Below are positions 1 to 9,071 of a DNA stretch of 64,000 bases, in pieces. This stretch comes from Streptomyces seoulensis (GTDB lineage Bacteria > Actinomycetota > Actinomycetes > Streptomycetales > Streptomycetaceae): assembly GCA_013364255.1 (NCBI GenBank), contig CP054936.1, positions 2,510,853-2,574,852 of the forward strand. The letters are read 5' to 3'. The translations under genes were made by a program, and so were the position numbers. Each line of letters opens with the position of its first letter. Position 1 is the stretch's first letter. Below the pieces are notes generated by a model, which ran no database searches, had not been told where the DNA came from, and worked only from the letters and a program-made list of their open reading frames with translations.

Positions 1-7
1 GGATGAG

Positions 8-736
8 ATGCCGGTACTGGTGATCACGGGCACGGGCACGGAGGTCGGCAAGACCGTCACCACGGCGGCCGTCGCGGCGGCGGCCGCGGCGGCCGGCCGG
101 TCGGTGGCCGTGCTGAAGGCCGCGCAGACGGGCGTGGGCCCGCACGAGCGCGGCGACGGCGCGGAGGTGGTGCGGCTGGCCGGTCCGGTGACCTGGACCG
201 AGGGGGCCCGCTATCCCGAGCCGTTGGCGCCCGGCACGGCAGCGCTGCGGTCCGGCCGGCCGCCGGTGCGCCCGCAGGAGGTGGCCGAGGCCGCGGCCGA
301 GCTGGCCGCCGAGCACGACCTCGTGCTGGTCGAGGGCGCGGGCGGGCTGCTCGTACGGTTCGACGAGGCGGGCGGGACGCTCGCGGACGCGGCGCAGCTG
401 CTGCGGGCGCCGGTGCTGGTGGTCGCCACCGCCGGGCTCGGCACCCTGAACGTCACCGAGCTGACCGCCCGTGAGCTGCGCTCGCGCGAGCTGGACCTGC
501 TCGGCGTGGTGATCGGCAGCTGGCCCGCCGAGCCGGATCTCGCCGACCGCTGCAACATCGCCGACCTGCCGCAGGTGGCCGGCGCGCCGCTGCTGGGCGC
601 GCTGCCCGAGGGGGCCGGCGCGCTGGCGCCCGACGCCTTCCGGACGGCCGCGCTCGACTGGCTGGCGCCCCGCCTCGGCGGCCGGTGGGACGCGGCGGCG
701 TTCACCGTGCGGGAGGCGCCGCCGCCGTTCGCGTAG
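8..736 (+). CDS. bioD: Dethiobiotin synthetase
   Basis: ATP-dependent carboxylation of 7,8-diaminopelargonate to dethiobiotin, the penultimate step of biotin synthesis, in the cytoplasm. The 242-residue protein opens with a BioD P-loop, GTGTEVGKT at residues 8-16. It is followed by LKAAQTG with Lys37, the position of the catalytic lysine in the family, and by an EGAGG loop near residue 110. The upstream gene appears to end in TGA at bases 4-6, just before the window becomes readable, so bioD is probably translationally coupled to a preceding bio gene (bioA is usual in this order, but is not visible). An Ala-rich stretch at residues 20-30 is longer than in enterobacterial BioD. Identification is firm; the operon statement is inference. 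Confidence 0.93.
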   Translation: MPVLVITGTGTEVGKTVTTAAVAAAAAAAGRSVAVLKAAQTGVGPHERGDGAEVVRLAGPVTWTEGARYPEPLAPGTAALRSGRPPVRPQEVAEAAAELAAEHDLVLVEGAGGLLVRFDEAGGTLADAAQLLRAPVLVVATAGLGTLNVTELTARELRSRELDLLGVVIGSWPAEPDLADRCNIADLPQVAGAPLLGALPEGAGALAPDAFRTAALDWLAPRLGGRWDAAAFTVREAPPPFA

Positions 737-831
737 CCGGCGGTCCCCCTCGCGGGGCCGCGCGTGTGGCCGGGCCGGCGCGGGGGGAGACTCACCGCGG
801 GCCCGTCCTGCTCGCGCTCGCGGAGGCAGCC

Positions 832-1527
832 ATGCCGCTACGGTCCACCGGCTCGCGCACGATGCCGCCCGATCCCGTCCGCCATCCGCTGTTCGCGCGC
901 TGCTACGCCCGGTTCAGCGTGGCGGCGGAGACCCGGACGGGCGTGGCCGGGGTGCGGGAGCGACTGCTTACCGGGCTGTCCGGGCGGGTGCTGGAGATCG
1001 GCGCCGGGAACGGGCTTAACTTCGCGCGCTACCCGGGCGCCGCCTCGGAGGTCGTCGCGGTGGAACCGGAGCGCCTGCTGCGCCGCAGGGCGGTGGCGGC
1101 GGCGCTGCGCGCCGAGGTGCCGGTCGACGTGGTGCCGGGCTGCCCGGAGGCGCTGCCGGTCAAGAGCGGGGCCTACGACGCGGTGGTGCTGTCGCTGGTG
1201 CTGTGCGGCGTGCGCGACGTGCCGCGGGCGCCGGCCGAGGTGCGGCGGGTGCTGCGACCGGGCGGCGAGGTGCGGTTCTTCGAGCACGGCAGGGGCGGCG
1301 GCCGGGCGATGGCCCTCACCCAGCGCGCCCTGGACCGCACGGTGTGGCCGCTGCTGAGCGGCGGCTGCCATCCGGCCCGCGATCCGGTGGCCGCCCTGCG
1401 CGACGCCGGGTTCCGGCTCTGCCCCTACCGGCGGGTGCTGATGCCGCCGACAGGGCCCGTCCTGCCGGCCTCGTACTGCTCGCTCGGCACCGCCTGGCGG
1501 CCGCCGGCCGCGGACGGGGCCACCTGA
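832..1527 (+). CDS. Class I SAM-dependent methyltransferase
   Basis: A 231-residue methyltransferase of the Methyltransf_11 type. The SAM-binding motif I is VLEIGAGNG at residues 53-61, followed by an acidic motif II (VVAVEPE). A motif near YDAVVLSLVLCGVRD and the LRPGGEVRFFEH segment complete the fold. The ATG at 832 is chosen because GGAGG at 822-826 sits 5 nt upstream; the reading frame stays open further 5' but that part overlaps the end of bioD. The C-terminal part resembles the phospholipid/quinone-type small methyltransferases found in many actinomycetes, but no substrate can be read from the sequence. The position after bioD is suggestive of nothing specific; there is no evidence that it is the BioC step. 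Confidence 0.8.
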   Translation: MPLRSTGSRTMPPDPVRHPLFARCYARFSVAAETRTGVAGVRERLLTGLSGRVLEIGAGNGLNFARYPGAASEVVAVEPERLLRRRAVAAALRAEVPVDVVPGCPEALPVKSGAYDAVVLSLVLCGVRDVPRAPAEVRRVLRPGGEVRFFEHGRGGGRAMALTQRALDRTVWPLLSGGCHPARDPVAALRDAGFRLCPYRRVLMPPTGPVLPASYCSLGTAWRPPAADGAT

Positions 1528-1594
1528 CCGTCCGGCGGGCCATCGGATCGTCGGATCGTCGGGCGGTCGCCGGAAGGGGGACGTGGCCGGCCGG

Positions 1595-1969
1595 TCACAG
1601 GCTCCACTGGCGCAGTTCGCGCGCGATGTCGTCCACCGACGCCTCGCCGCTCTTGACCAGCCGGGCCAGATCGCGCACCTGTTCGGGCGAGGTGACGACC
1701 TTCAGACCGCTGGCGACCAGGTAGGCGTAGGCGACCGCGGAGGCGAACAGCGCGTTGGAGCGCTCCAGCGCGGGGACGTGCACGAGGAGCTGGAGCAGCG
1801 CGGCGGCCCGCGCGTGCGGGGTGTCGTAGACGGGGACGTCGAAGATCTCGGCCCGGTGCCGCGCCACGGCGGCGACGAGGGCGCCCCAGTCGGTGACCTG
1901 GGGGTCCCCGGGCGTCATCCGCTCCGCGAGCATGAGCAGCCAGGCGAGGTCGATTCTGAGATCGTTCAA
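1595..1969 (-). CDS. Fic/Doc-like toxin component with degenerate active-site motif
   Basis: A 124-residue all-helical protein resembling the Doc-type toxins annotated in Streptomyces. It follows its antitoxin gene by 4 nt on the same strand, the usual toxin-antitoxin layout. The region that aligns with the Fic motif (HxFx(D/E)GNGRxxR, or HxFxDxNKR in Doc) reads HVPALERSNALFA at residues 64-76. His64 is present and a Glu and an Asn follow, but the phenylalanine, the glycine and the ordered N-(G/K)-R are missing, and the spacing is wrong. The catalytic histidine could therefore survive without a normal ATP/UTP-binding loop. The protein may be an inactive relative, act by another chemistry, or simply share the fold. 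Family assignment rests on length, context and the HV-ALERSNALF segment. Confidence 0.62.
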   Translation of the reverse strand: MNDLRIDLAWLLMLAERMTPGDPQVTDWGALVAAVARHRAEIFDVPVYDTPHARAAALLQLLVHVPALERSNALFASAVAYAYLVASGLKVVTSPEQVRDLARLVKSGEASVDDIARELRQWSL

Positions 1970-1973
1970 GGGA

Positions 1974-2225
1974 TCAGTGACGGCCTTCGCTCCGGTGCGC
2001 GCGGCGGCCCTCGCGGTCCGTCCCGAACTCCTCGGCGAAGACGTTCTCGTAACTCTTCATGAAGTCCGCCGCGGCCTCCACGAAGGTGTGGCCGACCTCC
2101 CCCGTGTCCTGGCGGACCAGTTCCTCGATGTAGCGGTTGACGCTCATGCCGCGGGCGAGCGCGCGTTCCCGGGCGGCACGGGCGGTGCCCTCGTCCACTC
2201 TCACGTTCAGCTGGGTCTTCGCCAT
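1974..2225 (-). CDS. Ribbon-helix-helix antitoxin
   Basis: An 83-residue protein. Residues 4-30 (starting TQLNVRVDEGTARAARERA, then RGMSVNRYIEELVR) have the alternating strand followed by two helices of an Arc/CopG ribbon-helix-helix DNA-binding domain, expected to bind the operon promoter as a dimer. The C-terminal half, rich in acidic and aromatic residues (FMKSYENVFAEEFG), is the likely toxin-binding arm. It is the first gene of a two-gene unit with the Fic-like toxin 4 nt downstream. Autoregulation is inferred from the family. No clear palindrome is evident in the short stretch upstream, between 2226 and 2300. Confidence 0.72.
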   Translation of the reverse strand: MAKTQLNVRVDEGTARAARERALARGMSVNRYIEELVRQDTGEVGHTFVEAAADFMKSYENVFAEEFGTDREGRRAHRSEGRH

Positions 2226-2446
2226 ACCTCGACGCTAGCGCCGGTCCGCTAGCACGGGCAAGGCGCACAGCTCGCGCACCGGGAGCGCCCACCGTGGCGG
2301 CGCGCGCCCCCAGGGCGGCGACCAGGCCGGACGGGGCCGGACGGGGCCGGATCCGGACCGGCCCGCCGTGGGACCGCGGTTCGGCCGCACGGGGGATACC
2401 GGTCGCGTGCGCGCTGACATTACGCTCGACGGGGGACAAAAGTCTC

Positions 2447-3400
2447 ATGAGCCAGGACGTTCAGGGTCGCGGGAGCACCGAGGAGGCCGCCGTGTCCGCA
2501 CACGACGCGGCACCGGACCGGACACGGCCGGACGGACCGAACGCGCCGAACGCGCCGGACGACTCGGACCGGGTCGCGGCCCGCGCCCGCGGGCTGACCA
2601 AGGCGTACGGGGCGGGCGAGACGGCCGTGCTGGCGCTCGACTCGGTGGACGTGGACGTCGCGCGCGGCCGGTTCACCGCCGTGATGGGCCCCTCGGGCTC
2701 CGGGAAGTCCACCCTGATGCACTGCCTGGCGGGACTGGACACCGTCTCGGCCGGTCAGGTGTGGATCGGCGGCACCGAGATCACCGGTCTGAAGGACCGC
2801 GAGCTGACCCGGCTGCGCCGGGACCGTATCGGGTTCATGTTCCAGTCGTTCAATCTGATCCCCACGCTCAGCGCGCTGGAGAACATCACCCTGCCGATGG
2901 ACATCGCGGGCCGCGCCCCCGACCGGGAGTGGCTGGACCAGGTCGTCGACACCCTGGGCCTCGGGAACCGGCTGGGGCACCGGCCGGCGCAGCTGTCCGG
3001 CGGCCAGCAGCAGCGGGTGGCCTGCGCCCGGGCGCTCGCCGCGCGCCCCGAGCTGATCTTCGCCGACGAGCCGACCGGCAACCTGGACTCGCGGGCCGGC
3101 ACGGAGGTGCTCGGCTTCCTGCGGGACGCCGTCGACCGCCTCGGCCAGACGGTCGTGATGGTGACCCACGACCCGAACGCCGCGGCCCGTTCCGACCTGG
3201 TGCTCTTCCTCGCGGACGGACGGATCGTGGATGAGCGGGAGCACCCGACGGCGGAGACGGTGCTCGCCCGGATGCGCCGGTTCGCCCAGGACGGGGACCA
3301 GCCCGGCGGCCCGGCCCCGGTCGGCCGCCCCGGCATCCTGCGCCGGACGTCCGACGACCGGTTCACGCGGGTGTGCGACGCCGTCGCAGAGGAGGCCTGA
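2447..3400 (+). CDS. ABC transporter ATP-binding protein, MacB/LolD type
   Basis: A 317-residue nucleotide-binding subunit. Residues 1-42 are a disordered Asp/Pro/Thr-rich extension. The ABC core has Walker A GPSGSGKST (81-89), a Q-loop in FMFQSFNLIPTLS, signature LSGGQQQRVACARA, Walker B LIFADEPTGNLD and an H-loop VTHDP, the pattern of the LolD/MacB/FtsE group. ATG 2447 is preferred because a GGGGGA element at 2431-2436 lies about 10 nt upstream; an in-frame start further 5' would add a low-complexity arginine-rich tail. The partner permease begins 5 nt after the stop, so the two form one operon. Such pairs are usually extruders or mechanotransducers acting on peptides or lipids rather than importers; substrate unknown. 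Confidence 0.88.
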   Translation: MSQDVQGRGSTEEAAVSAHDAAPDRTRPDGPNAPNAPDDSDRVAARARGLTKAYGAGETAVLALDSVDVDVARGRFTAVMGPSGSGKSTLMHCLAGLDTVSAGQVWIGGTEITGLKDRELTRLRRDRIGFMFQSFNLIPTLSALENITLPMDIAGRAPDREWLDQVVDTLGLGNRLGHRPAQLSGGQQQRVACARALAARPELIFADEPTGNLDSRAGTEVLGFLRDAVDRLGQTVVMVTHDPNAAARSDLVLFLADGRIVDEREHPTAETVLARMRRFAQDGDQPGGPAPVGRPGILRRTSDDRFTRVCDAVAEEA

Positions 3401-3405
3401 CCGGC

Positions 3406-5973
3406 GTGCTCAGGGCGACTCTGCGCGGTTTCCTCGCGCACAAGGGGCGGCTGCTGCTGTCGGGCCTGGCCGTCGTGCTGTCGGTGGCCTTCGTGGCGGG
3501 CAGCCTGATCTTCTCCGACACCGTCACCCGCACCTTCGACCGCCTCTTCGCCTCCACCGCCGCCGATGTGACGGTGGCCCCCCGGCGGGATCTCGCCCCG
3601 CCGGTGCGGACCGGCGCGGTGCGGACCCTGCCCGCCTCGCTCGCCGGCCGGCTGGCGAAGGTGCCCGGCGTGGCGGCCGCCCACGTGGACGCGGTCGTCG
3701 AGAACGTGGTGGTCGTCGACCGCCGGAACCAGCCCGTCGGACCGACCACCGGCGCCCCCACCATCGCCCGCGGCTGGGAGGCCACCGGGCGCAGCGGCGT
3801 CAGGCTGACCTCCGGTCACGCCCCGCACGGCGACGGCGAGGCCGTCCTGGACGCGGACAGCGCCGGGCGCCGACGGGTGCGGATCGGCGACGTGCTGACG
3901 GTGCAGGCGCCCACGGGCACGTTCCGGGTCCGGGTGGCCGGCATCGCCGCCTTCACCACCACCAACCCTGGTTCGGCCCTGGTCTTCCTGGACACGCCGA
4001 CGGCGCAGGCGAAGCTCCTCGGCTCCACCGCCCGCGCCACCGGCATCTCGGTCGACGCGGCCGGCGGCGTCACCGACACCGAGCTGAAGCGGCGCGTCGG
4101 CGCGGCCCTGGGCGCCGGGACGTACGACGTGCGCACCGCCGCCGAGCAGGCCAAGTCGGCCGCCGCGAACCTGGGCGGGTTCCTGAAGGTCATCAAGTAC
4201 GTGATGCTCGGCTTCGCCGGGATCGCGGTCCTCGTCGGCGTCTTCCTGATCGTCAACACCTTCTCGATGCTGATCGCCCAGCGCACCCGCGAACTGGGCC
4301 TGCTGCGCGCCCTGGGCGCCGACCGCGGGCAGGTGCGGCGCTCGGTGCACATCGAGGCGCTGCTGCTCGGCCTGACCGGCGCCACGCTGGGTCTGGCGGC
4401 AGGGATCGGGCTCGCGGCCGGTCTCATGCGGCTCGTGGGCACGTTCGGCGTGCGGCTGGGATCGGCGGGGATGGTCATCGGCTGGGCGACGCCCGTCGCG
4501 GCGTACGCCGTCGGCGTCGGCGTCACCTTCCTCGCGGCCGGTCTTCCCGCCCGGCGCGCGGCGGGCGTCTCCCCGATGGCGGCGCTCGCCGACGCCGAGG
4601 TCTCCGGAACGGGACGGCCGCTGCGGACGCGGGCGCTCGCGGGCGCCGTCGTCGGCGCCGCCGGGGCGGGCGCGCTCGCCGGCTGCGCCGTCGCGACCAG
4701 GACCGCGCCCGCCGTCGCGCTGCTGGGCGCCGGTGTCGTGCTCACCCTGATCGCGACCGTGGTCGCCGGGCCGCTGCTGGCGCGCCCGCTGATCCGGGTG
4801 CTGGGCGGCGCCTTCCCGGCGCTGTTCGGCTCCGTCGGGCGGATGAGCCAGCGCAACGCCCTGCGCAATCCGCGCCGGACCGGGGCGACGGCGGCGGCGC
4901 TGACGGTGGGCCTGGCCCTGGTCGGCGGGATGGCCGTGGCCGGCGCCTCCGTGACCCGGTCGGTGGACCGCCGGATCGACCAGACGCTCGGCGCCGACTA
5001 CATCGTGCAGAACCGCACCTACATCCCGTTCTCCCCGGAGATCGGCGACCGGGTCCGCGCCACCGCCGGCACGGGCGTGGTCGTACGGCAGCGGCTGGCG
5101 GCGATCGCGGTCCGACTGCCGGACGGCGGGCGGGTGGAGACGGCCGCCTCCGGCTACGGCCCCCGACTGGACGCCGTGTCCCATCTGAAGTACGCGGCCG
5201 GGAACACGGCGGCGGCGCTGGCCCCCGGGCACCTGGCCATGGACGCGGGCTTCGCCCGGACGCACGGCGTGCGGATCGGCAGCGTGCTGCCCGCCGAGTT
5301 CCAGGGCGGCCGCCGGGCCCGGCTGACGGTGGCCGCGCTGACCGACCAGGAGCAGGCGGAGGCGTTCGGCCTCAAGGGCGGCCTGCTCCTCGGCCTCGGC
5401 ACGCTCGACCGGTACGCGCCCGGCGGCCTGGACTCCGCCCTGTACGTGAACGCCGCTCCCGGCACCGGGGCCGGCCCGCTGCGCGCCCGGCTGGAGAAGA
5501 CCCTCGCGCCCTATCCGAACGTGCAGGTCCGCGACCAGGCCGACTACAAGAAGCTGGTGCACGACCAGATCGCGGTGCTGCTCCGGCTCGTGTACGCGCT
5601 GCTCGGGCTGGCCATCGTCATCGCGGTGCTCGGCGTGGTGAACACGCTCGCCCTGTCGGTGGTGGAGCGGACCCGGGAGATCGGGCTGCTGCGGGCGATC
5701 GGACTGGCCCGCCGGCAGCTGCGCCGGATGATCCGGCTGGAGTCGGTGGTGATCGCGGTGTTCGGCGCGGTCCTGGGGCTGGCGCTGGGACTGGTGTGGG
5801 GCGTGTGCGTCCAGCGGGTGCTGGCCCTTGAGGGCATGACGGCGCTGGCGTTCCCCTGGGGCACGATCGTCGCGGTGGTGGCCGGGGCGGCGGCCGTGGG
5901 GGTGGTGGCGGCCCTGCTGCCGGCCCTGCGCGCCTCGCGCATGAACGTGCTGGCGGCGATCGCGCACGAGTGA
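3406..5973 (+). CDS. FtsX-like ABC permease with two FtsX domains
   Basis: An 855-residue membrane protein starting GTG at 3406, with GGAGG at 3391-3395 inside the end of the ATPase gene. An N-terminal transmembrane helix (GRLLLSGLAVVLSVAFVAGSLIF) is followed by a large extracytoplasmic MacB-like domain. The first FtsX domain covers about residues 265-400 and a central pair of helices follows at about 415-475. Then comes a second extracytoplasmic domain and a C-terminal FtsX domain (LLRLVYALLGLAIVIAVLGVV onward). Both FtsX domains contain the typical RTRELGLLRALGA / RTREIGLLRAIGL cytoplasmic loop that contacts the ATPase. This duplicated architecture is common in actinomycetes and lets one polypeptide replace a permease dimer. 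Substrate unknown. Confidence 0.88.
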   Translation: MLRATLRGFLAHKGRLLLSGLAVVLSVAFVAGSLIFSDTVTRTFDRLFASTAADVTVAPRRDLAPPVRTGAVRTLPASLAGRLAKVPGVAAAHVDAVVENVVVVDRRNQPVGPTTGAPTIARGWEATGRSGVRLTSGHAPHGDGEAVLDADSAGRRRVRIGDVLTVQAPTGTFRVRVAGIAAFTTTNPGSALVFLDTPTAQAKLLGSTARATGISVDAAGGVTDTELKRRVGAALGAGTYDVRTAAEQAKSAAANLGGFLKVIKYVMLGFAGIAVLVGVFLIVNTFSMLIAQRTRELGLLRALGADRGQVRRSVHIEALLLGLTGATLGLAAGIGLAAGLMRLVGTFGVRLGSAGMVIGWATPVAAYAVGVGVTFLAAGLPARRAAGVSPMAALADAEVSGTGRPLRTRALAGAVVGAAGAGALAGCAVATRTAPAVALLGAGVVLTLIATVVAGPLLARPLIRVLGGAFPALFGSVGRMSQRNALRNPRRTGATAAALTVGLALVGGMAVAGASVTRSVDRRIDQTLGADYIVQNRTYIPFSPEIGDRVRATAGTGVVVRQRLAAIAVRLPDGGRVETAASGYGPRLDAVSHLKYAAGNTAAALAPGHLAMDAGFARTHGVRIGSVLPAEFQGGRRARLTVAALTDQEQAEAFGLKGGLLLGLGTLDRYAPGGLDSALYVNAAPGTGAGPLRARLEKTLAPYPNVQVRDQADYKKLVHDQIAVLLRLVYALLGLAIVIAVLGVVNTLALSVVERTREIGLLRAIGLARRQLRRMIRLESVVIAVFGAVLGLALGLVWGVCVQRVLALEGMTALAFPWGTIVAVVAGAAAVGVVAALLPALRASRMNVLAAIAHE

Positions 5974-6019
5974 TGGAATCGCGCGAGGTATTCAACTGCG
6001 CTGATTCCTGGGAGAGTTC

Positions 6020-6907
6020 ATGCCGCGACCGTTCCGCTTCGGAGTCAACCTGCTGAATCCCGGGTCCGCCGCCGAGTGGCGCGCCAAGTGCCGGCGGGCC
6101 GAGGAACTCGGCTATGACGTGCTCCTGGTGCCCGACCATCTCGGCTGGGTCGCGCCGTTCCCGGCGCTGGTGGCGGCGGCGCAGGCCACCGAGCGGCCCC
6201 GGGTGGGCACGTTCGTGCTCAACGCCGGCTTCCACCGTCCCGCGCTGCTGGCCCGCGAGGCGGCGACGACGGACGCGCTCACGGACGGCCGCCTGGAACT
6301 GGGGCTCGGCACCGGGTACGTACGCGAGGAGCACGAGAGCGCCGGGCTGCCGTTCGGCTCGCCGGCCGAGCGAGTGGACCACCTGCGGCGCACGGTGGAG
6401 GAGCTGGAGCGGCTGCTCGGCTCCCCCGACCACCGGCCCGCACCGGCGCAGCGGCCGCGGATCCCGCTGCTGATCGGCGCCAACGGCGACCGGATGCTGC
6501 GGCTGACCGCGCGGCACGCGGACATCGCCGCGTTCACCGGAGCCCGTCCGTCGGCCGGCAGCCCCACGGGGCTCGCCCCGCTGACGGCCGACGAGCTGGC
6601 GGAGCGGGTGGCCCGGTACCGGGAGTACGCGGCGGACCGCGCGGAACCGGCCGAGCTGAACCTGCTGATCCAGACCGTCGCCGTCACCGACGACCCCGCC
6701 GCGGCGCTGGGGCCGCTGCTGGAGCGCCAGCCGCAGCTGACCCTGGACCAGGCGCTGACGCTGCCCATCGTGCTGGTCGGCACGCTGGACGGGATCATCG
6801 CGCGGGTGCGGGCCCAGCGCGAGCGGTTCGGCTTCTCCTACCTCACCGTCCTGGAGCCGGACATGGAGACGTTCGCGCCGGTGATGGCGGCGCTGCGCGA
6901 GGCGTGA
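6020..6907 (+). CDS. LLM-class F420-dependent oxidoreductase
   Basis: A 295-residue luciferase-like monooxygenase fold protein. It begins with FRFGVNLLNPGSAAEWRAKCRRAEELGYDVLLVPDHLGW, the strand-loop-helix typical of the F420 branch, and continues with TDGRLELGLGTGYVREEHESAGLPFGSP, the cofactor-binding segment. Length and the terminal FSYLTVLEPDMETFAPV match the F420-dependent subfamily common in mycobacteria and streptomycetes. The likely role is hydride transfer from reduced F420 to an unidentified alcohol, aldehyde or imine substrate. It stands alone, 46 nt after the ABC permease; a GGGAGAG element at 6010-6016 precedes the ATG. Flavin rather than F420 use cannot be excluded from sequence. 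Confidence 0.85.
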   Translation: MPRPFRFGVNLLNPGSAAEWRAKCRRAEELGYDVLLVPDHLGWVAPFPALVAAAQATERPRVGTFVLNAGFHRPALLAREAATTDALTDGRLELGLGTGYVREEHESAGLPFGSPAERVDHLRRTVEELERLLGSPDHRPAPAQRPRIPLLIGANGDRMLRLTARHADIAAFTGARPSAGSPTGLAPLTADELAERVARYREYAADRAEPAELNLLIQTVAVTDDPAAALGPLLERQPQLTLDQALTLPIVLVGTLDGIIARVRAQRERFGFSYLTVLEPDMETFAPVMAALREA

Positions 6908-7067
6908 GGGGGCGCCGGCCGCGCCGGGGCGGGGCGGGCGTGTCGTGGCGGCGGCGCGGTGGGGCCGGTCCCGGCGGTGCTGGTGCGGTGGCGGCGGCCG
7001 GTGGGGTCCTCGTGTCCGGATGCCGGAATTCCCGTTCCGCGCTCGGCCCGCGTGATGGGATCCCCGC

Positions 7068-7502
7068 ATGACGGACTTGCGCATACGCCCCGCGACCGGC
7101 GACGACATCGACGCGGTGCTGGCCTTCTGGCGGACGGCCGCGGAGGGCACGAGCATCAGCGACGACCGGGACGGAGTGGCCCGGCTGGTGGCCCGCGACC
7201 CGGGGGCGCTGCTGCTGGCGGAGGACACCGGGGACCTGGTCGGCACGGTCATCGCGGGCTTCGACGGCTGGCGCTGCCACCTGTACCGGCTCGCGGTGCA
7301 CCCCGGCCGCCGCCGGCAGGGCATCGCCACGGCGCTGCTGGCCGCCGCCGAGGAGCGGTTCGCGCGGCTGGGCGGGCGGCGCGGGGACGCCATGGTGCTC
7401 ACCGGCAACGAGCGGGCGCACCACGCCTGGCGGGCGGCCGGGTACGCGCCCGAGGAGCACTGGCGGCGCTGGGTGAAGCCGCTGACCGCCCGGACGGACT
7501 GA
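7068..7502 (+). CDS. GNAT family N-acetyltransferase
   Basis: A 144-residue single-domain acetyltransferase. The acetyl-CoA-binding motif A is clear: VHPGRRRQGIATALLAAAEERF, containing the R-x-x-Q-G-I-A turn. Strand 4, CHLYRLAVHP, precedes it. The C-terminal motif B region HHAWRAAGYAPEEHWRRWVKPL is typical of small GNATs acting on amino acids, amines or protein N-termini. No acceptor can be deduced. The gene is monocistronic, with 160 nt of GC-rich DNA before it and a 150-nt spacer after it. Confidence 0.86.
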   Translation: MTDLRIRPATGDDIDAVLAFWRTAAEGTSISDDRDGVARLVARDPGALLLAEDTGDLVGTVIAGFDGWRCHLYRLAVHPGRRRQGIATALLAAAEERFARLGGRRGDAMVLTGNERAHHAWRAAGYAPEEHWRRWVKPLTARTD

Positions 7503-7652
7503 TCTACCGGCTTCTTTGCCCATCCTTTACCCTGGGTGGAGCACTCGGCCCTCCATGAAAGGTTGTGAGCGTCCGCCCATGGGCGTGCCTCCCGGCGAGC
7601 ACCGTCGCGCGATCCCCCTTGTCCTGACCGACCATGGAAGAGGGGTGACCCG

Positions 7653-9071
7653 ATGACCGAAGTGCTCCTCCTGCTCGTGGCGGTACTGCTGTCCCTGGCC
7701 TGCGGCGCCTTCGTCGCGGCCGAGTTCTCCTTGACCACGGTCGAGCGCGGCGCCTTGGAGCGCGCGGCGGAGCGCAGCGAGCGCGGCGCGCCCGGCGCGC
7801 TGAAGGCCGTACGGAACCTGACCTTCCAGCTCTCCGGGGCGCAACTCGGGATCACCGTCACCAACCTGGTGGTCGGCATGCTCGCCGAGCCGTCGATCTC
7901 CAAGCTGATCTCCGGTCCGCTCCAGGCGCTCGGCATGTCCCGCTCCGCGGCCGCCTCGCTGGCGCTGGTGCTGGGCACCGCCCTGTCGACGGTCTTCCTG
8001 ATGGTCGTCGGCGAGCTGGTGCCCAAGAACTGGGCGATCTCCTCGCCGCTGGCCGTCGCCCGCCGGGTGGCCACTCCGCAGCGCTGGTTCAGCGCGGCCT
8101 TCCGCCCGTTCATCACCCACCTCAACAACACGGCGAACCGGGTGGTGCGCCGGCTCGGCGTGGAGCCCGCCGAGGAGCTGGCCTCCGCGCGCGGTCCCCA
8201 GGAGCTGGCGGCGCTGGCCCGGCACTCCGCCAAGCAGGGCGCCCTGGAGGCGGACACCGCCGAGCTGTTCGTGCGCACCCTGAACCTCGCCGACCTGACC
8301 GCGGAGAACGTGATGACGCCGCGGGTCCAGGTGGTGGCCCTGGACGCCCAGGCGACCTGCGAGGACGTCGCGAACGCGACCCGGGCGACCGGCCTGTCCC
8401 GCTTCCCCGTCTACCGCGGCAGTCTCGACTCCGTGGTCGGGACGGCCCACGTCAAGGACGTGCTGGCGGTGCCCGCCCGGCGGCGGCTGCACCTGCGCGT
8501 CTCGGAGATCATGCGCGAGCCGCTGCTCGTGCCGCAGTCGCTGACCGTGGACCGGCTGCTGGACCGGCTCTCCGGCCGGCGCACGATGGCCGTCGTCATC
8601 GACGAGTACGGCGGCACGGCGGGCGTGGCGACCCTGGAGGACATCGTCGAGGAGGTCGTCGGCGAGGTGCGCGACGAGCACGATCCGCACGAGACGCCCG
8701 ACCTGGCCCCGGCCGGCGCCGACGCGGAGGGCCGCGCCCTGTACTCGGCCGACGGCTCCGCGCGCGTGGACCAGCTGGCCCGCGTCGGCCTGAGGGTCCC
8801 GGACGGCCCGTACGAGACGCTGGCCGGCCTGGTCGCCGCCGAGCTGGGCCGGATACCGGCGAGCGGCGACGCGCTGGAGGTCGCCGGGTGGCATATGGAC
8901 GTGGTGGACGCGGGCGGCCGCCGGGCCGCGCGCGTGCTGCTGCACGCCCCGCTGGACGACGCTCCCGTCGAGGAGGTTCCCACCCGGCGCGGCAGGCGCC
9001 GCATCGCGGTGCGCGCGGACCGTCCGGCGCACGACATGGACCCGAGCGACGGAAAGAGGGCCGGCCGGTGA
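7653..9071 (+). CDS. DUF21-CBS-CorC membrane protein (CNNM/hemolysin-C family)
   Basis: A 472-residue protein. The N-terminal DUF21 domain (about 1-190) begins with the helix LLLLVAVLLSLACGAFVAAEFSL and contains the conserved PKNWA segment. A tandem CBS pair follows, with VMTPRVQVVALD and a second repeat ending MAVVIDEYGGTAGVATLEDIVEEVVGEV. The C-terminal CorC_HlyC transporter-associated domain begins near SADGSARVDQLARV. Relatives are membrane proteins of the CNNM/CorC type implicated in magnesium or cobalt efflux; the old name hemolysin is misleading. A GAGGGG element at 7640-7645 supports the start. The following paralogue overlaps the stop by 4 nt, so the two are co-translated and may heterodimerise. 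Confidence 0.9.
   Translation: MTEVLLLLVAVLLSLACGAFVAAEFSLTTVERGALERAAERSERGAPGALKAVRNLTFQLSGAQLGITVTNLVVGMLAEPSISKLISGPLQALGMSRSAAASLALVLGTALSTVFLMVVGELVPKNWAISSPLAVARRVATPQRWFSAAFRPFITHLNNTANRVVRRLGVEPAEELASARGPQELAALARHSAKQGALEADTAELFVRTLNLADLTAENVMTPRVQVVALDAQATCEDVANATRATGLSRFPVYRGSLDSVVGTAHVKDVLAVPARRRLHLRVSEIMREPLLVPQSLTVDRLLDRLSGRRTMAVVIDEYGGTAGVATLEDIVEEVVGEVRDEHDPHETPDLAPAGADAEGRALYSADGSARVDQLARVGLRVPDGPYETLAGLVAAELGRIPASGDALEVAGWHMDVVDAGGRRAARVLLHAPLDDAPVEEVPTRRGRRRIAVRADRPAHDMDPSDGKRAGR

Noticed and set aside
2755..5967. A long open frame (about 1070 codons) on the minus strand across the ABC transporter
   Set aside because: It is antisense to two well-supported genes, translates to His/Arg/Gln-rich sequence with no domains, and is expected from third-position GC bias.
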